Part shown: positions 7,942 to 17,170 of the stretch, one piece after another
Layout of the letters: every line of letters starts with the position of its first letter
Position numbering within the stretch: the first letter of the stretch is position 1
DNA from: Phycisphaerales bacterium
GTDB lineage: Bacteria > Planctomycetota > UBA1135 > UBA2386
NCBI GenBank assembly: GCA_020247305.1
Contig: JADCJE010000030.1
Coordinates: 1 to 32,354 of the forward strand
Reading direction: 5' to 3'
Length of the DNA: 32,354 nucleotides
Translations under genes and position numbers: made by a program
The notes under the pieces: model-generated
Database searches by the model: none
The model's input: the letters and a program-made list of their open reading frames with translations, nothing else
What the model was told of the DNA's origin: nothing

Positions 7942-9213
7942 CTACCCGGGCGTCCACAGCCGGGCGATCGGCACGGCGAACACGCCGTCGTCGACCCGCC
8001 ACCCCTCGGTCCCGGCGTGCAGCACGATGCCGGTGACGCGGTCGCCGCCGAGGCGGCGCTGCAGCGCCCGCACGCCGCGCAGGTCCTCGCTGCGCACGTC
8101 GGGCGCGGCCTTGACCTCGAAGGCCAGGACCGAGCCATCGCTGCGTTCCATCACCAGATCGACCTCCATGCCGTCGTGGGTGCGCCAGTGGCCGACGTCG
8201 AGCGGTTCGTCGAGCCAGTGCGCCTGCTTGCACAGCTCGTTGACGACGAACGTCTCCAGCAGGTGGCCGAACTGCTGCATCGCGCTCGGCTGGGCCAGCA
8301 ACAGCTTGTCGCTGGTCACGCGCATCAGGCGCGCGGCGAGCCCGGTGTCGACGAAGTGCAGCTTCGCCGTCGCCGCGGCGCGGGCCGCGAGCGTCGTGCC
8401 CCACGCCGGCAGCACGTGGTGCAGGAACACCGCTTCGAGCAGGCGCAGGTAGTCCTCGGCCGTGCTGCGGTCGATGTCGAGGTCGCGCGCCAGTTCCGCG
8501 ACGTTGCGCAACTGCGCGGTCCGACGGGCGGCGGCGGCGGCGAGACGCGGCAGCAGCACGCGGCGGCGGACCTTGGCGATCTCGGCGACGTCCTTCTCCA
8601 GCGTCAGGTTGAGGTACTGATCGAACCAGCGGCTGCGCGCCGCTGGGTTTGGCAGCGCCAGTGGCATCGGCATGCCGCCAGCGATCAGCGCCGCCGCGAT
8701 CTCGGCGCGGGCGCCGCGCACCGGATCGAGGACGGGCGTCGCGCCGGCGACCAAGCGCTCGACGAACGCTTCGCGCTGGCGGTGGATCTCGCCCTGGCTC
8801 AGCGGCCACACCGGAACGATGTCGACGCGCCCGGTCAGCGCCTGGGCCACGGCCGGCACGGCTCCGTAGCGCGTCGACCCGGCGAGCACGAACTGCCCCG
8901 GCGCACCGTCCTGGTTGAGCAGGCGCTTGATCACGTCGACGACTTCCGGCACACGGGCGAACTCGTCGACGAACACCGGGCGCGGCCGGTCGAGCAGATG
9001 CCGGGGGTCGGCGGCCACGGCGCGTCGCATCGCCGGGTCGTCGAGATCGAGGATCGTGCGCGAACGGGCCGCCGCGAGTTCCCGCAGCAGGGTGGACTTG
9101 CCGACGGCGCGCGGCCCGCTGAGCACCAGCACCTGGGCGTGCTCGAGCCGCCGGTTGACGGTCTCGGCGGCTCGCCGCAGCACGGCGCGACGCAGCAGGG
9201 GGGAGTGGGGCAC
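7942..9213 (-). CDS. AAA ATPase with C-terminal DUF4143 domain
   Basis: 423 residues from a GTG start. Walker A is GPRAVGKST (33-41), Walker B is PVFVDEF (79-85), and a sensor-like LAGSTR follows (110-115). The C-terminal part (VDLVMERSDG then AFEVKA) is the DUF4143 region, which resembles a PD-(D/E)XK nuclease core. This family is common, patchily distributed and of unclear function; links to toxin-antitoxin or mobile DNA have been suggested. The GTG is chosen because homology begins there (LLRRAVLRR) and TATCTT stands 10 nt upstream. The frame stays open upstream through the retroelement scar, which I read as chance in GC-rich DNA. It is the last intact gene before a 1-kb disrupted region. 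Confidence 0.85.
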   Translation of the reverse strand: MPHSPLLRRAVLRRAAETVNRRLEHAQVLVLSGPRAVGKSTLLRELAAARSRTILDLDDPAMRRAVAADPRHLLDRPRPVFVDEFARVPEVVDVIKRLLNQDGAPGQFVLAGSTRYGAVPAVAQALTGRVDIVPVWPLSQGEIHRQREAFVERLVAGATPVLDPVRGARAEIAAALIAGGMPMPLALPNPAARSRWFDQYLNLTLEKDVAEIAKVRRRVLLPRLAAAAARRTAQLRNVAELARDLDIDRSTAEDYLRLLEAVFLHHVLPAWGTTLAARAAATAKLHFVDTGLAARLMRVTSDKLLLAQPSAMQQFGHLLETFVVNELCKQAHWLDEPLDVGHWRTHDGMEVDLVMERSDGSVLAFEVKAAPDVRSEDLRGVRALQRRLGGDRVTGIVLHAGTEGWRVDDGVFAVPIARLWTPG

Positions 9214-9223
9214 GCGGGGTGCG

Positions 9224-9229
9224 AAGATA
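9224..9229 (-). promoter_or_regulatory. Putative -10 element of the DUF4143 ATPase gene
   Basis: TATCTT, read on the minus strand, lies 10 nt before the GTG start. The 23-bp tandem repeats begin about 30 bp further upstream, in operator-like position. Confidence 0.35.
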
Positions 9230-9258
9230 CCGTGGCAAGGCGACTTCGGCTTCGGGAG

Positions 9259-9327
9259 TTCCCGATTCCGAGGGCTGCTTTCTCCTGAATCCGAGGGCGT
9301 TTTGTTCCCGAATCCGAGGCCTGTGCA
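9259..9327. repeat. Three 23-bp tandem repeats upstream of the ATPase gene
   Basis: The core TTCCCGAWTCCGAGGSC occurs at 9259, 9282 (starting CTCCTGAATCC) and 9305, exactly 23 bp apart, with diverged tails. The phase is about two helical turns, as in iterons or operators. The repeats sit 46-114 bp upstream of the ATPase GTG. Confidence 0.7.
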
Positions 9328-9612
9328 CCGCCAAAACGGCTCGCGGGTGGCTGCCGCGGGCATCGCTGCCGCCGTGAGGCTACTTGCGGTAGGCGGGCGC
9401 GTCCGCTCGGGCCGTCGGCGCGTGTGGGCCTGCTCCCGCTCGCTGCAGTCCGCACACGGTAGAGAGGCCGCGCCGGGGTCTCGGCGGCGAGCCGCCTTCG
9501 ACCCCGGCGCAGCGCGGACGATTCGGCCGGTTGTCAGTCGGCACCGGCAGCGGATCTGGACATCACGGCGCACGGTGCGCGCATGCCGCGGGGCGATGCG
9601 CGCAATCTGGCA

Positions 9613-9768
9613 GTGAGACGTCTTGGAGGGGCGCAGGCCCAGGTTGTTGTTGCGGTTCGAGGGTGCGTTGTGGTTGCGGTCGGCCGAGCGCGCGTTCGCT
9701 GCGGGGTTGTTGAAGCTCCCGCCGCGGTTGACGCGGTTGGCGGAGCGATCGATCCGCTGCCGTGTCCT
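9613..9768 (-). repeat. DGR template-repeat-like sequence (Asn-codon-rich C-type lectin segment)
   Basis: Read on the minus strand, one frame encodes a segment typical of the end of formylglycine-enzyme/C-type-lectin DGR target proteins: a VNRGGSFNNP block, then ARSADRNHN, then SNRNNNLGLRPSKTS. It contains 11 AAC codons in about 40, the hallmark of adenine-directed mutagenesis templates, in which AAY codons are the sites diversified. It follows directly on the reverse transcriptase fragment but in another frame, with no start codon or preceding protein of its own. It is therefore more likely a template repeat than the end of a target gene. No matching variable repeat exists in the window. Confidence 0.6.
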
Positions 9769-9769
9769 T

Positions 9770-10024
9770 GGCAAACCACGCCCGCCGCAGGGCGAGCGTG
9801 TTGCCGTGGTCGAGGTGCGCCAGCACGGCGTGCATGCAGTCGGCGAGCCGGGCTTCGTCGAGCGCGCCCTGCTGGTGTTGCCATTGCCGTCGCCGCCAGC
9901 GGGCCTTGGTGCGGCGCAGATTATCCGGCCGCAGCCGCAAGAGTCTGCGATAGACGCGGAAGCCGAGGAACGGCTGGCCCTGCGTCACTGGCGCCAGGAT
10001 CGTCGCGCGTGCCTTCAGCGTCAT
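9770..10024 (-). pseudogene. C-terminal fragment of a DGR-type reverse transcriptase
   Basis: About 85 codons (LKARATILAPVTQGQPFLGF, then a basic region RLRPDNLRRTKARWRRR, then HAVLAHLDHGNTLALRRAWF). These match the end of retron/DGR-type reverse transcriptases: the FLGF block with the thumb and a final H-x-D/N-x-x-x-L-R-R signature. The catalytic palm with its YxDD-type motif is absent; upstream sequence in this frame has no similarity and runs into the palindromic repeat. The coding remnant ends where the template-like repeat begins. I infer a truncated, inactive gene. The identification rests on family patterns recalled, not on an alignment. Confidence 0.6.
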
Positions 10025-10098
10025 GCCGCGCGCCGTCGCGTCCGTCGGCCGCGCCGCGCCGCTGTCCGGCTTGCTTCTGCGGCTTGGTTCGGCTCGGT

Positions 10099-10170
10099 GT
10101 TCTCTGTGCTCTCTGTGGTTCGTTTGTTGCTGAAGCAGAACAACCACAGAGAACACAGAGAGCACAGAGA
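10099..10170. repeat. Palindromic dispersed repeat of the CACAGAGA type
   Basis: A 22-base arm (10099-10120) pairs with 10142-10163 (AACCACAGAGAACACAGAG) with few mismatches around a 21-base loop. The right arm continues the pattern AGAGCACAGAGA. Its low GC and 8-10-base periodicity stand out from the surroundings. Similar CTCTGTGTTCTCTGTGG elements are, from memory, widespread in intergenic DNA of several bacterial phyla. It lies at the broken 5' side of the reverse transcriptase fragment. Confidence 0.7.
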
Positions 10171-10256
10171 AGAGGCACAAGCAGAGGCAGAGACAGCAAG
10201 CACCAACGCCGCACCGACCGGCCGCGCACGCCACCGTCCCGCGCAACCCGCCGCGC

Positions 10257-12149
<1,893 letters not shown>

Positions 12150-12352
12150 GGCTTGGCGGGGTTCGATCGGGTTCGGGGCGCGCTTTTGGGCCGAGCACGA
12201 TCGGGCCTGCAAGGGGGCGGCGCAAGGGCGGCGAGGCGCTGGGACCACCAGAGGGGCGGGCAGAAGGGCGGGCAGGCCCCAAGAATCTGCGTGCCGACAG
12301 GCCGCGCCGCTCGGCGCGCGCCTGCGCGCGTGCGAATCGCCGGGCCGGCCCA

Positions 12353-12358
12353 TAGCCT
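12353..12358 (+). promoter_or_regulatory. Putative -10 element of the subtilase gene
   Basis: TAGCCT in an otherwise TA-poor stretch, 30 nt before the start codon; the same hexamer precedes ppgK. Confidence 0.3.
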
Positions 12359-12388
12359 TCGCCCCTGTCGTCCCGCCGCCGCACCACC

Positions 12389-14569
12389 ATGCTGACGATC
12401 GCCGCCCTCGTCCTGTCCGCTGCGCCCCAAGGTCCCGTGCTATCGCGCCTTGCCCGACCGCTGCCCGGCTCGTCGTCGGTGCTGGTCGAGGAGCGTGTGC
12501 TCGACGTCGCCAGCGGCCGCGTGCTGCGGCGGGCGAGCGTCGACGGCGCCCCGGTCGACGCCGACGCGACCCTGCGCGATGCGCTCGCCGACCTGCACCG
12601 GCGCAACGGCAAGCTGCACCCGTCGCTGGTCGCGCAGTTCGCCGCCGGCGGCGCGCACGAGGTCGCGTTCTGGCTGGTGACGCCCGCGGCGTCGCGCGAC
12701 CTGCGCGCGACGCTCGACGACGCGCTCGCCGCCGGCGTGCCGGCCGAGGACGCCCGCCGGCTCGCGCTGCGCGCCGCCGAGGCCGCGGTCGCGCCGGGCA
12801 ACGCGGCGTTCGCCGCCGCCGCCGCCGGGCTCGGGGGCGAAGTGACCTACCGCGACACGCTGACGCCGGTCGTGTTCGTGCGCTGCGGCGAGGCGATCGC
12901 CCGCCAACTCGCCGCGCGCGCCGACGTCGACCTCGCCTATTGGTCGTCGCCGGTCTCGCTCGACGAAGGCGGCGAAGCGTCGCTCGCCGCGATGTCGGCG
13001 TTCAACGAATGGGCGAGCCGCACGGCGCGCACCGACGCCGTGCACCGCCGCGGCGTCAACGGCGCAGGCGTGAAGGTGCTGATCAACGACACCGCGCCGG
13101 TGGCGACGACCAATCCGTTCCTGCCGCCGATCGTGGCGGGCAACACCGGCACGGTCGCCGCGCACGCGACGGCCGTCGCCGGCATCGTCGCTTCGCGCCA
13201 CGCGCCGCACACCGGCGCCGCGCCCGGCCTCGCGCAGCTCCACAGCTACGGCGCCGCCGGCGACGCGACCGCGCCGCAGGCCTGGGCGTGGGGCATGCAG
13301 CAGGGCATCAGCTTCGGCAACTGCTCGTGGTGGAACGGCCAGAAGGGCCAGATCCAGTTTCTCGACCGTTACTTCGACTACATCATCCGCACGTTCGCGG
13401 TGATGCTGTTCAAGTCGGCGGGCAACCAGGGCACGGGCGACGGCAAGGTCACGACTCCGGGCTGCGGCTACAACATGACGGCGTCGGGCAACGCCACCGA
13501 CAACAACGACCTCGACTGGGGCGGCGACGCCATGTCGTCGTCGTCGAGCTGGGTCAACCCGGTCGAAGGCCACGACAAGCCCGAGGTCACCGCCTGCGGC
13601 ACCACGATCACCACCACGACGACGGCGTCGCCGTGGATCGGCGCGCAGGGCTCGGGCACGTCGTACGCCTCGCCGGTCACGTGCGGCATCGCCGCGCTGT
13701 TGGCGCAGACGGTGCCCGTGCTGCAGGCGCAGCCGGAGACGGTGCGCGCGCTGCTGATGGCCGGCGCGTTCCACAACGTCGAAGGTGCTTCGGCGATGAG
13801 CGACCGCGACGGGTCGGGGCACGTCGACGCGGCGGCCTCGCAGGCGGCGGCGGCCAAGGGCCAGTTCCAGCGCGTCGTGCTGACGCCGGGCAGCTTCACC
13901 GGCGGCCAGTACAGCGTCACCGTGCCGCTCGTGCGCGGCGACGAGACGCGGCTGTGCGCGGTGTGGTTCTCGCAGGCCGATTCGGCCTACGCGACCGACG
14001 TGCTGCAGATGGACCTCGACCTGACGGTGTGGTTCGGCGGCACGCTGGTGGCGTCGTCGGCGAGCGCGGCCAACCCGTTCGAGATCGTGCAGTTCGTGCC
14101 GCCGCAGACCGGCGCGTACACGATCCGCCTGCAGAACCAGCGTTTCCTCGGCGCCAGCGAGCCGCTGGCGCTGGCGTGGTGCACGCGCCGCGACGCCGCC
14201 ACCAACGAGGTCGTGGTGACCGGCAGCAAGGCCCCCGGCGGCATGGCGAACTTCGAGTTCGTCGACGTCTACCACCCGGCGGCGAGCTTCCTCGGCGTGC
14301 TGTCGATCACGCCGCCGCCGGCGACGCTGCAGGTCGGGCCGAAGAAGGTGCTCGACCTCGGCTTCGACAGCGTCACCGACCTGAGCATCCAACTGCCGGG
14401 TTTCGCCGGCTTGCTCGGGGCCAACGGCCGCGCGACCGCCGTGCTGCCGATCCCCAACCTGCCGTGGCTCACCGGCCTGCCCGTGTATGCGGCGATGGTG
14501 ACGATCGATCCGACGCTCGCCGAGATCGTCGAGGAGACCTCGCCGACGGTGTCGTTCACGATCCTGTAA
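12389..14569 (+). CDS. Secreted subtilisin-like serine protease (S8 family)
   Basis: 726 residues. A short hydrophobic N-terminus (MLTIAALVLSAAPQG) looks like a minimal signal peptide, followed by about 190 residues resembling a propeptide. The catalytic triad is visible: D234 (VLINDTAP), H259 (AAHATAVAGIVASR) and S425 (GTSYASPVTCG), with the oxyanion Asn in FKSAGNQGTG. After the catalytic domain comes a beta-rich region (about 490-610) like a P/CUB-type domain. A terminal module of about 100 residues then ends with a GRATAVLPIPNLPWLTGLPV stretch. A very similar stretch ends the secreted protein at 19.5-21.3 kb. It probably acts in the periplasm, at the surface or outside the cell. The protease call is firm; the substrate is unknown. 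Confidence 0.92.
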   Translation: MLTIAALVLSAAPQGPVLSRLARPLPGSSSVLVEERVLDVASGRVLRRASVDGAPVDADATLRDALADLHRRNGKLHPSLVAQFAAGGAHEVAFWLVTPAASRDLRATLDDALAAGVPAEDARRLALRAAEAAVAPGNAAFAAAAAGLGGEVTYRDTLTPVVFVRCGEAIARQLAARADVDLAYWSSPVSLDEGGEASLAAMSAFNEWASRTARTDAVHRRGVNGAGVKVLINDTAPVATTNPFLPPIVAGNTGTVAAHATAVAGIVASRHAPHTGAAPGLAQLHSYGAAGDATAPQAWAWGMQQGISFGNCSWWNGQKGQIQFLDRYFDYIIRTFAVMLFKSAGNQGTGDGKVTTPGCGYNMTASGNATDNNDLDWGGDAMSSSSSWVNPVEGHDKPEVTACGTTITTTTTASPWIGAQGSGTSYASPVTCGIAALLAQTVPVLQAQPETVRALLMAGAFHNVEGASAMSDRDGSGHVDAAASQAAAAKGQFQRVVLTPGSFTGGQYSVTVPLVRGDETRLCAVWFSQADSAYATDVLQMDLDLTVWFGGTLVASSASAANPFEIVQFVPPQTGAYTIRLQNQRFLGASEPLALAWCTRRDAATNEVVVTGSKAPGGMANFEFVDVYHPAASFLGVLSITPPPATLQVGPKKVLDLGFDSVTDLSIQLPGFAGLLGANGRATAVLPIPNLPWLTGLPVYAAMVTIDPTLAEIVEETSPTVSFTIL

Positions 14570-14633
14570 CGGCCGGCGTGGCGAAGGCCCTGCTCGCCGT
14601 GCACGACCCGCTCGCCGTCGCGGCCGCGGCGAT

Positions 14634-15401
14634 TCACCACAGCGCCAGTGCGCTGCCATCGGCGTAGCGGCGCGCCGGCTGCGGCGTGCGCGTCGTGCGG
14701 CCGAACCAGCGCCGCTCGTCGGGCGCGGCGAGCAGCAGCCCGAGGCGGTGCGCGTGCGTGTCGAGCGGCAGCGCGCGCTGCCCCGTCGGCGCGTCCAGCC
14801 ACGCCGCCGCGGCGTCGCGCCAGCGGTTGCGGCGGACGTGCATCGGATCGAGCCCGAACCACGCCAGCGGCTGATCGCAGAAGCGCGCGCCGCGGGCCGC
14901 GGCGAGCCCGCGCAGGCCGTCGTGCAGGCGTTCGCAGCCGTCGCGCGCGGCGGCGTACGACAGGCGGCTCGACGGCACGAGAACGCGGCGGACGACGTGG
15001 AACCGCCACGGCGGCAGCAGCCGCACGGCGGCGATCGGCAGCCCGACGACGACGACGCGGTCGGCGCGTTCGCACAGGCGCGCGAGCGCTTCGTCCGCCC
15101 ACGCCAGGATCTGCGGCGGCGCCGCGCCGTAGAGCAGGTCGTTGCCGACGTCCATCAGCAGCGCGCTGGTCGCGGCGCGGGGGAGCGGCGAAGGCTGCGA
15201 CCACAGGCGGCTCGCCAGGATGCCGTCGATCCCGCGCGCCAGCAGCAGGCTCGGCATGCCGTAGGAGCGGCCGCGGCCGAGCGCCATGTCGGCGTGCACC
15301 GGGCCGCCGGCGCGGGCGCGTTCGGCGTCGAGCAGCGCCAGCGCCATGCGCGCGAGGTTGCTGGCGCCGACGGCGAGGAAACGGTGCGCCGGCGCGGTCA
15401 T
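14634..15401 (-). CDS. SGNH/GDSL-hydrolase-like protein
   Basis: 255 residues. Three SGNH blocks are recognisable: VGASNLAR with the candidate nucleophile S14 (the usual GDS is replaced by GAS), DVGNDLL with the oxyanion GND (86-88), and LDPMH with the Asp-x-x-His dyad (D185, H188), followed by RNRW. Families with these blocks are esterases, lipases or acetylxylan/carbohydrate esterases. There is no signal peptide, so a cytoplasmic location is likely. It starts 26 bases after the ppgK stop and is probably cotranscribed with it. The 64 bases to the convergent protease gene contain no clear terminator. Confidence 0.72.
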   Translation of the reverse strand: MTAPAHRFLAVGASNLARMALALLDAERARAGGPVHADMALGRGRSYGMPSLLLARGIDGILASRLWSQPSPLPRAATSALLMDVGNDLLYGAAPPQILAWADEALARLCERADRVVVVGLPIAAVRLLPPWRFHVVRRVLVPSSRLSYAAARDGCERLHDGLRGLAAARGARFCDQPLAWFGLDPMHVRRNRWRDAAAAWLDAPTGQRALPLDTHAHRLGLLLAAPDERRWFGRTTRTPQPARRYADGSALALW

Positions 15402-15427
15402 CGCGGCGCCGGCTTCCCGCGGCCCGG

Positions 15428-16123
15428 TCACTGCGTCTGCCGCCAGAGGTGCGCGCCGCCGACGAGCCCGGCGGCGTTGTCGATCACGGTGACGTCGACC
15501 GGCAGGTCGCCGTCGAGCTTGCGCGCGTTGCCGCCGCCGACGTACAGGTGGTCGAAGTGCGTCAGCGTGCGCAGGTTGGCGATCGCCTTGCGCACGCGTT
15601 TGTTCCACTTGCGGTCGCCGACGGCCTTGCGCGCGGCGTTGCCGAGCTGCTGGTCGTACGTCTCGCCCTTGCGGAACGGCTGCTGCGAGATCTCCAGGTG
15701 CGGGCACAGGCGACCGTTGTCGTAGAGCGCGGTGCCGAAGCCGGTGCCGAGCGTGACCACCATCTCGACGCCGACGCCGCGGATGGCGGCGAGGCCCTGC
15801 ACGTCGGCGTCGTTGCCGACGCGGGCCGGCTTGCCGAGTGCGGCCGTCAGCGCAGCGGCGAGGTCGAAGCCACGCCAGCCGTCGTGGCCGAGGTTCGGCG
15901 CGGTGCGCACGACGCCGTCGCGCACCATGCCGGGGAAGCCGACGGCGACGCGCGCGTGGTCGGGCAGCGCACGCACGAGGTCGGCGATCGCGGCGACGAC
16001 CGCGGCAGGCGAAGCGCCCACCGGCGTGTCGATGCGGACGCGGTCGCACAGCGGCGCACCCTCGGCGTCGAGGACCGCCGCCTTGATGCCGGAGCCGCCG
16101 ATGTCGATCGCGAGCGTGTTCAC
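15428..16123 (-). CDS. ppgK: Polyphosphate glucokinase (ROK family)
   Basis: 231 residues from a GTG start. Such enzymes phosphorylate glucose with polyphosphate (EC 2.7.1.63) and often also ATP. Motifs are DIGGSGIK (7-14, phosphate binding), GFPGMVRDG (62-70), NDADVQGLA (104-112, catalytic Asp105), TLGTGFGTAL (124-133) and YVGGGNARKL (194-203). The zinc-binding CxCGxxGCxE motif of ordinary ROK kinases and repressors is missing, as expected for PpgK. An ATG 48 bases upstream is in frame, but the TA-box (TAGCCT) lies between it and the GTG, favouring the GTG. The SGNH-like gene follows 26 bases later. Confidence 0.87.
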   Translation of the reverse strand: MNTLAIDIGGSGIKAAVLDAEGAPLCDRVRIDTPVGASPAAVVAAIADLVRALPDHARVAVGFPGMVRDGVVRTAPNLGHDGWRGFDLAAALTAALGKPARVGNDADVQGLAAIRGVGVEMVVTLGTGFGTALYDNGRLCPHLEISQQPFRKGETYDQQLGNAARKAVGDRKWNKRVRKAIANLRTLTHFDHLYVGGGNARKLDGDLPVDVTVIDNAAGLVGGAHLWRQTQ

Positions 16124-16146
16124 GGTCAGGGCGTGGAGCGGGTGGC

Positions 16147-16152
16147 AGGCTA
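16147..16152 (-). promoter_or_regulatory. Putative -10 element of ppgK
   Basis: TAGCCT, read on the minus strand, 23 nt before the GTG start. It lies downstream of the alternative ATG and so helps decide the start. Confidence 0.35.
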
Positions 16153-16267
16153 CGAGGCAGATGGCGTTCATGCGACGGTTTGGCCCATCCCATCGGCGCC
16201 GCGACCGCGCCGACTGCACCGGACGCTGCCCGCGCAGGCGCCCCGCACGACACCCTGTCCGGCGGCG

Positions 16268-17032
16268 TCAGGCCGACGGCGCGGGGCCGCAGGGCAGCGT
16301 CTGAAGGTCGCGGGCGAGCACGATGTCGCCGGCGAAGCGGGCTGCGGCCTGCGCCTTCAGGTCGACGCCTTCGCACGGCGGGTAGAAGTGCGTCAGCACG
16401 AGCTGCCGGCAGCGCGCGCGCGCGGCGTAGCCGGCGGCGAGCGCGGGCGTCAGGTGGCCGTCGAGCTTCTGGCCGTCGGGCGTCGCCGCTTCACAGACGA
16501 ACACATCGGCGCCGCGCGCGAGGTCGACGAGTTCGTCGCATTCGTCGGCATCGCCGGAGAAGGCGACCGTGCCGCCGTCGGCGGTGAGGCGGTAGCCGAG
16601 GCTCTGCGCGGTGTGGCGGATCGGCACCGCTTCGACCTGCGCGCCGGCGACCGCGAAGCGCCCGGGCGTCACTTCGTGCAGCGCCAGCTCGTAGCCGCGC
16701 GGGGCGAGCCACGGCCACGCTTCGGTCAGCTTCTCGACGAGCCGGCAGAGGCCGGGCGCGCCGTAGACGCGCAGCGGCGCGCGGCCCTCGTACGTCGGCG
16801 AGCGCAGCGCGAACAGCAGCGCGGCGAGGTCGGCGCAGTGGTCGGTGTGGTAGTGCGTCAGCAGCACGGCGGCGAGGTCGCGCACGTCGCCGCCGGCCTG
16901 GGCGAAGCGGCGCAGCGCGCCGGGGCCGCAGTCGACGAGCAGCGGTCCGCCCGGCGCGGCGACGAGGTAGCTCGCCGGAAAGCGGTCGGCGACGGGGATC
17001 GCGGTGCCGGAGCCGAGGATGGTCAGGTGCAT
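16268..17032 (-). CDS. MBL-fold metallo-hydrolase, ribonuclease Z-like
   Basis: 254 residues. It opens with LTILGSGTAIPV, typical of the RNase Z/ElaC branch. The metal motif is HYHTDH (60-65), followed by the later ligands in IRHTAQSLGYRL, FSGDADECDEL and LTHFYP, the complete five-motif set. Members process tRNA 3' ends or act as phosphodiesterases or other hydrolases. The long exosite arm of true RNase Z is not evident, so I keep to the family name. It lies 144 bases upstream of ppgK on the same strand; AGCGTA (TACGCT on the coding strand) precedes its start by 26 nt. Confidence 0.85.
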   Translation of the reverse strand: MHLTILGSGTAIPVADRFPASYLVAAPGGPLLVDCGPGALRRFAQAGGDVRDLAAVLLTHYHTDHCADLAALLFALRSPTYEGRAPLRVYGAPGLCRLVEKLTEAWPWLAPRGYELALHEVTPGRFAVAGAQVEAVPIRHTAQSLGYRLTADGGTVAFSGDADECDELVDLARGADVFVCEAATPDGQKLDGHLTPALAAGYAARARCRQLVLTHFYPPCEGVDLKAQAAARFAGDIVLARDLQTLPCGPAPSA

Positions 17033-17118
17033 GGGACGGAGGGCGCGACGCGCCGGCCAGCGTAGCGGCGCACGCGCACACGCGGCGAATTCACCGTCCG
17101 GGCCGTGCGGGCGCGCAG

Positions 17119-17124
17119 TAGCAT
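17119..17124 (+). promoter_or_regulatory. Putative -10 element of the glycosyltransferase-like gene
   Basis: GTAGCATGCGCC context, nearly identical to that before the dioxygenase gene on the other strand; 46 nt before the start. Confidence 0.3.
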
Positions 17125-17170
17125 GCGCCGTCGCCGACCGGCCCGACGCCGACTCCGGCGCGCATCGGGC

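Larger units (their letters stand above)
9214..10256 (-). other. Gene-poor scar between htpG and the DUF4143 ATPase gene
   Basis: About 1 kb without an intact gene. Reading from htpG towards the ATPase gene it holds a palindromic dispersed repeat, the 3' end of a reverse transcriptase gene, an AAC-codon-rich template-repeat-like sequence, about 290 bases with no recognisable content, and three 23-bp tandem repeats. These pieces are listed separately. The arrangement suggests a DGR that lost most of its genes. Confidence 0.7.

Noticed and set aside
9259..9327. CRISPR array
   Set aside because: Only three units, period 23 bp without unique spacers between conserved repeats, and no cas genes.
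9214..9774. Extension of the ATPase frame upstream through the Asn-rich segment, giving a 610-residue protein
   Set aside because: No homology links the parts, the GTG at the start of ATPase similarity has a promoter-like box, and an open frame is expected in such GC-rich DNA.
10021..10246. A protein with HREHREHR repeats upstream of the reverse transcriptase fragment
   Set aside because: This is the translation of the CACAGAGA palindrome and is a known type of spurious open frame.
12440..14659. A 739-codon minus-strand frame opposite the protease gene
   Set aside because: Arg/His/Gly-rich antisense shadow with no recognisable domain.
15428..16219. Longer ppgK starting at an upstream ATG
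   Set aside because: The added residues (MNAICLVACHPLHALT) have no counterpart in the family, and a TAGCCT promoter-like box lies within them.
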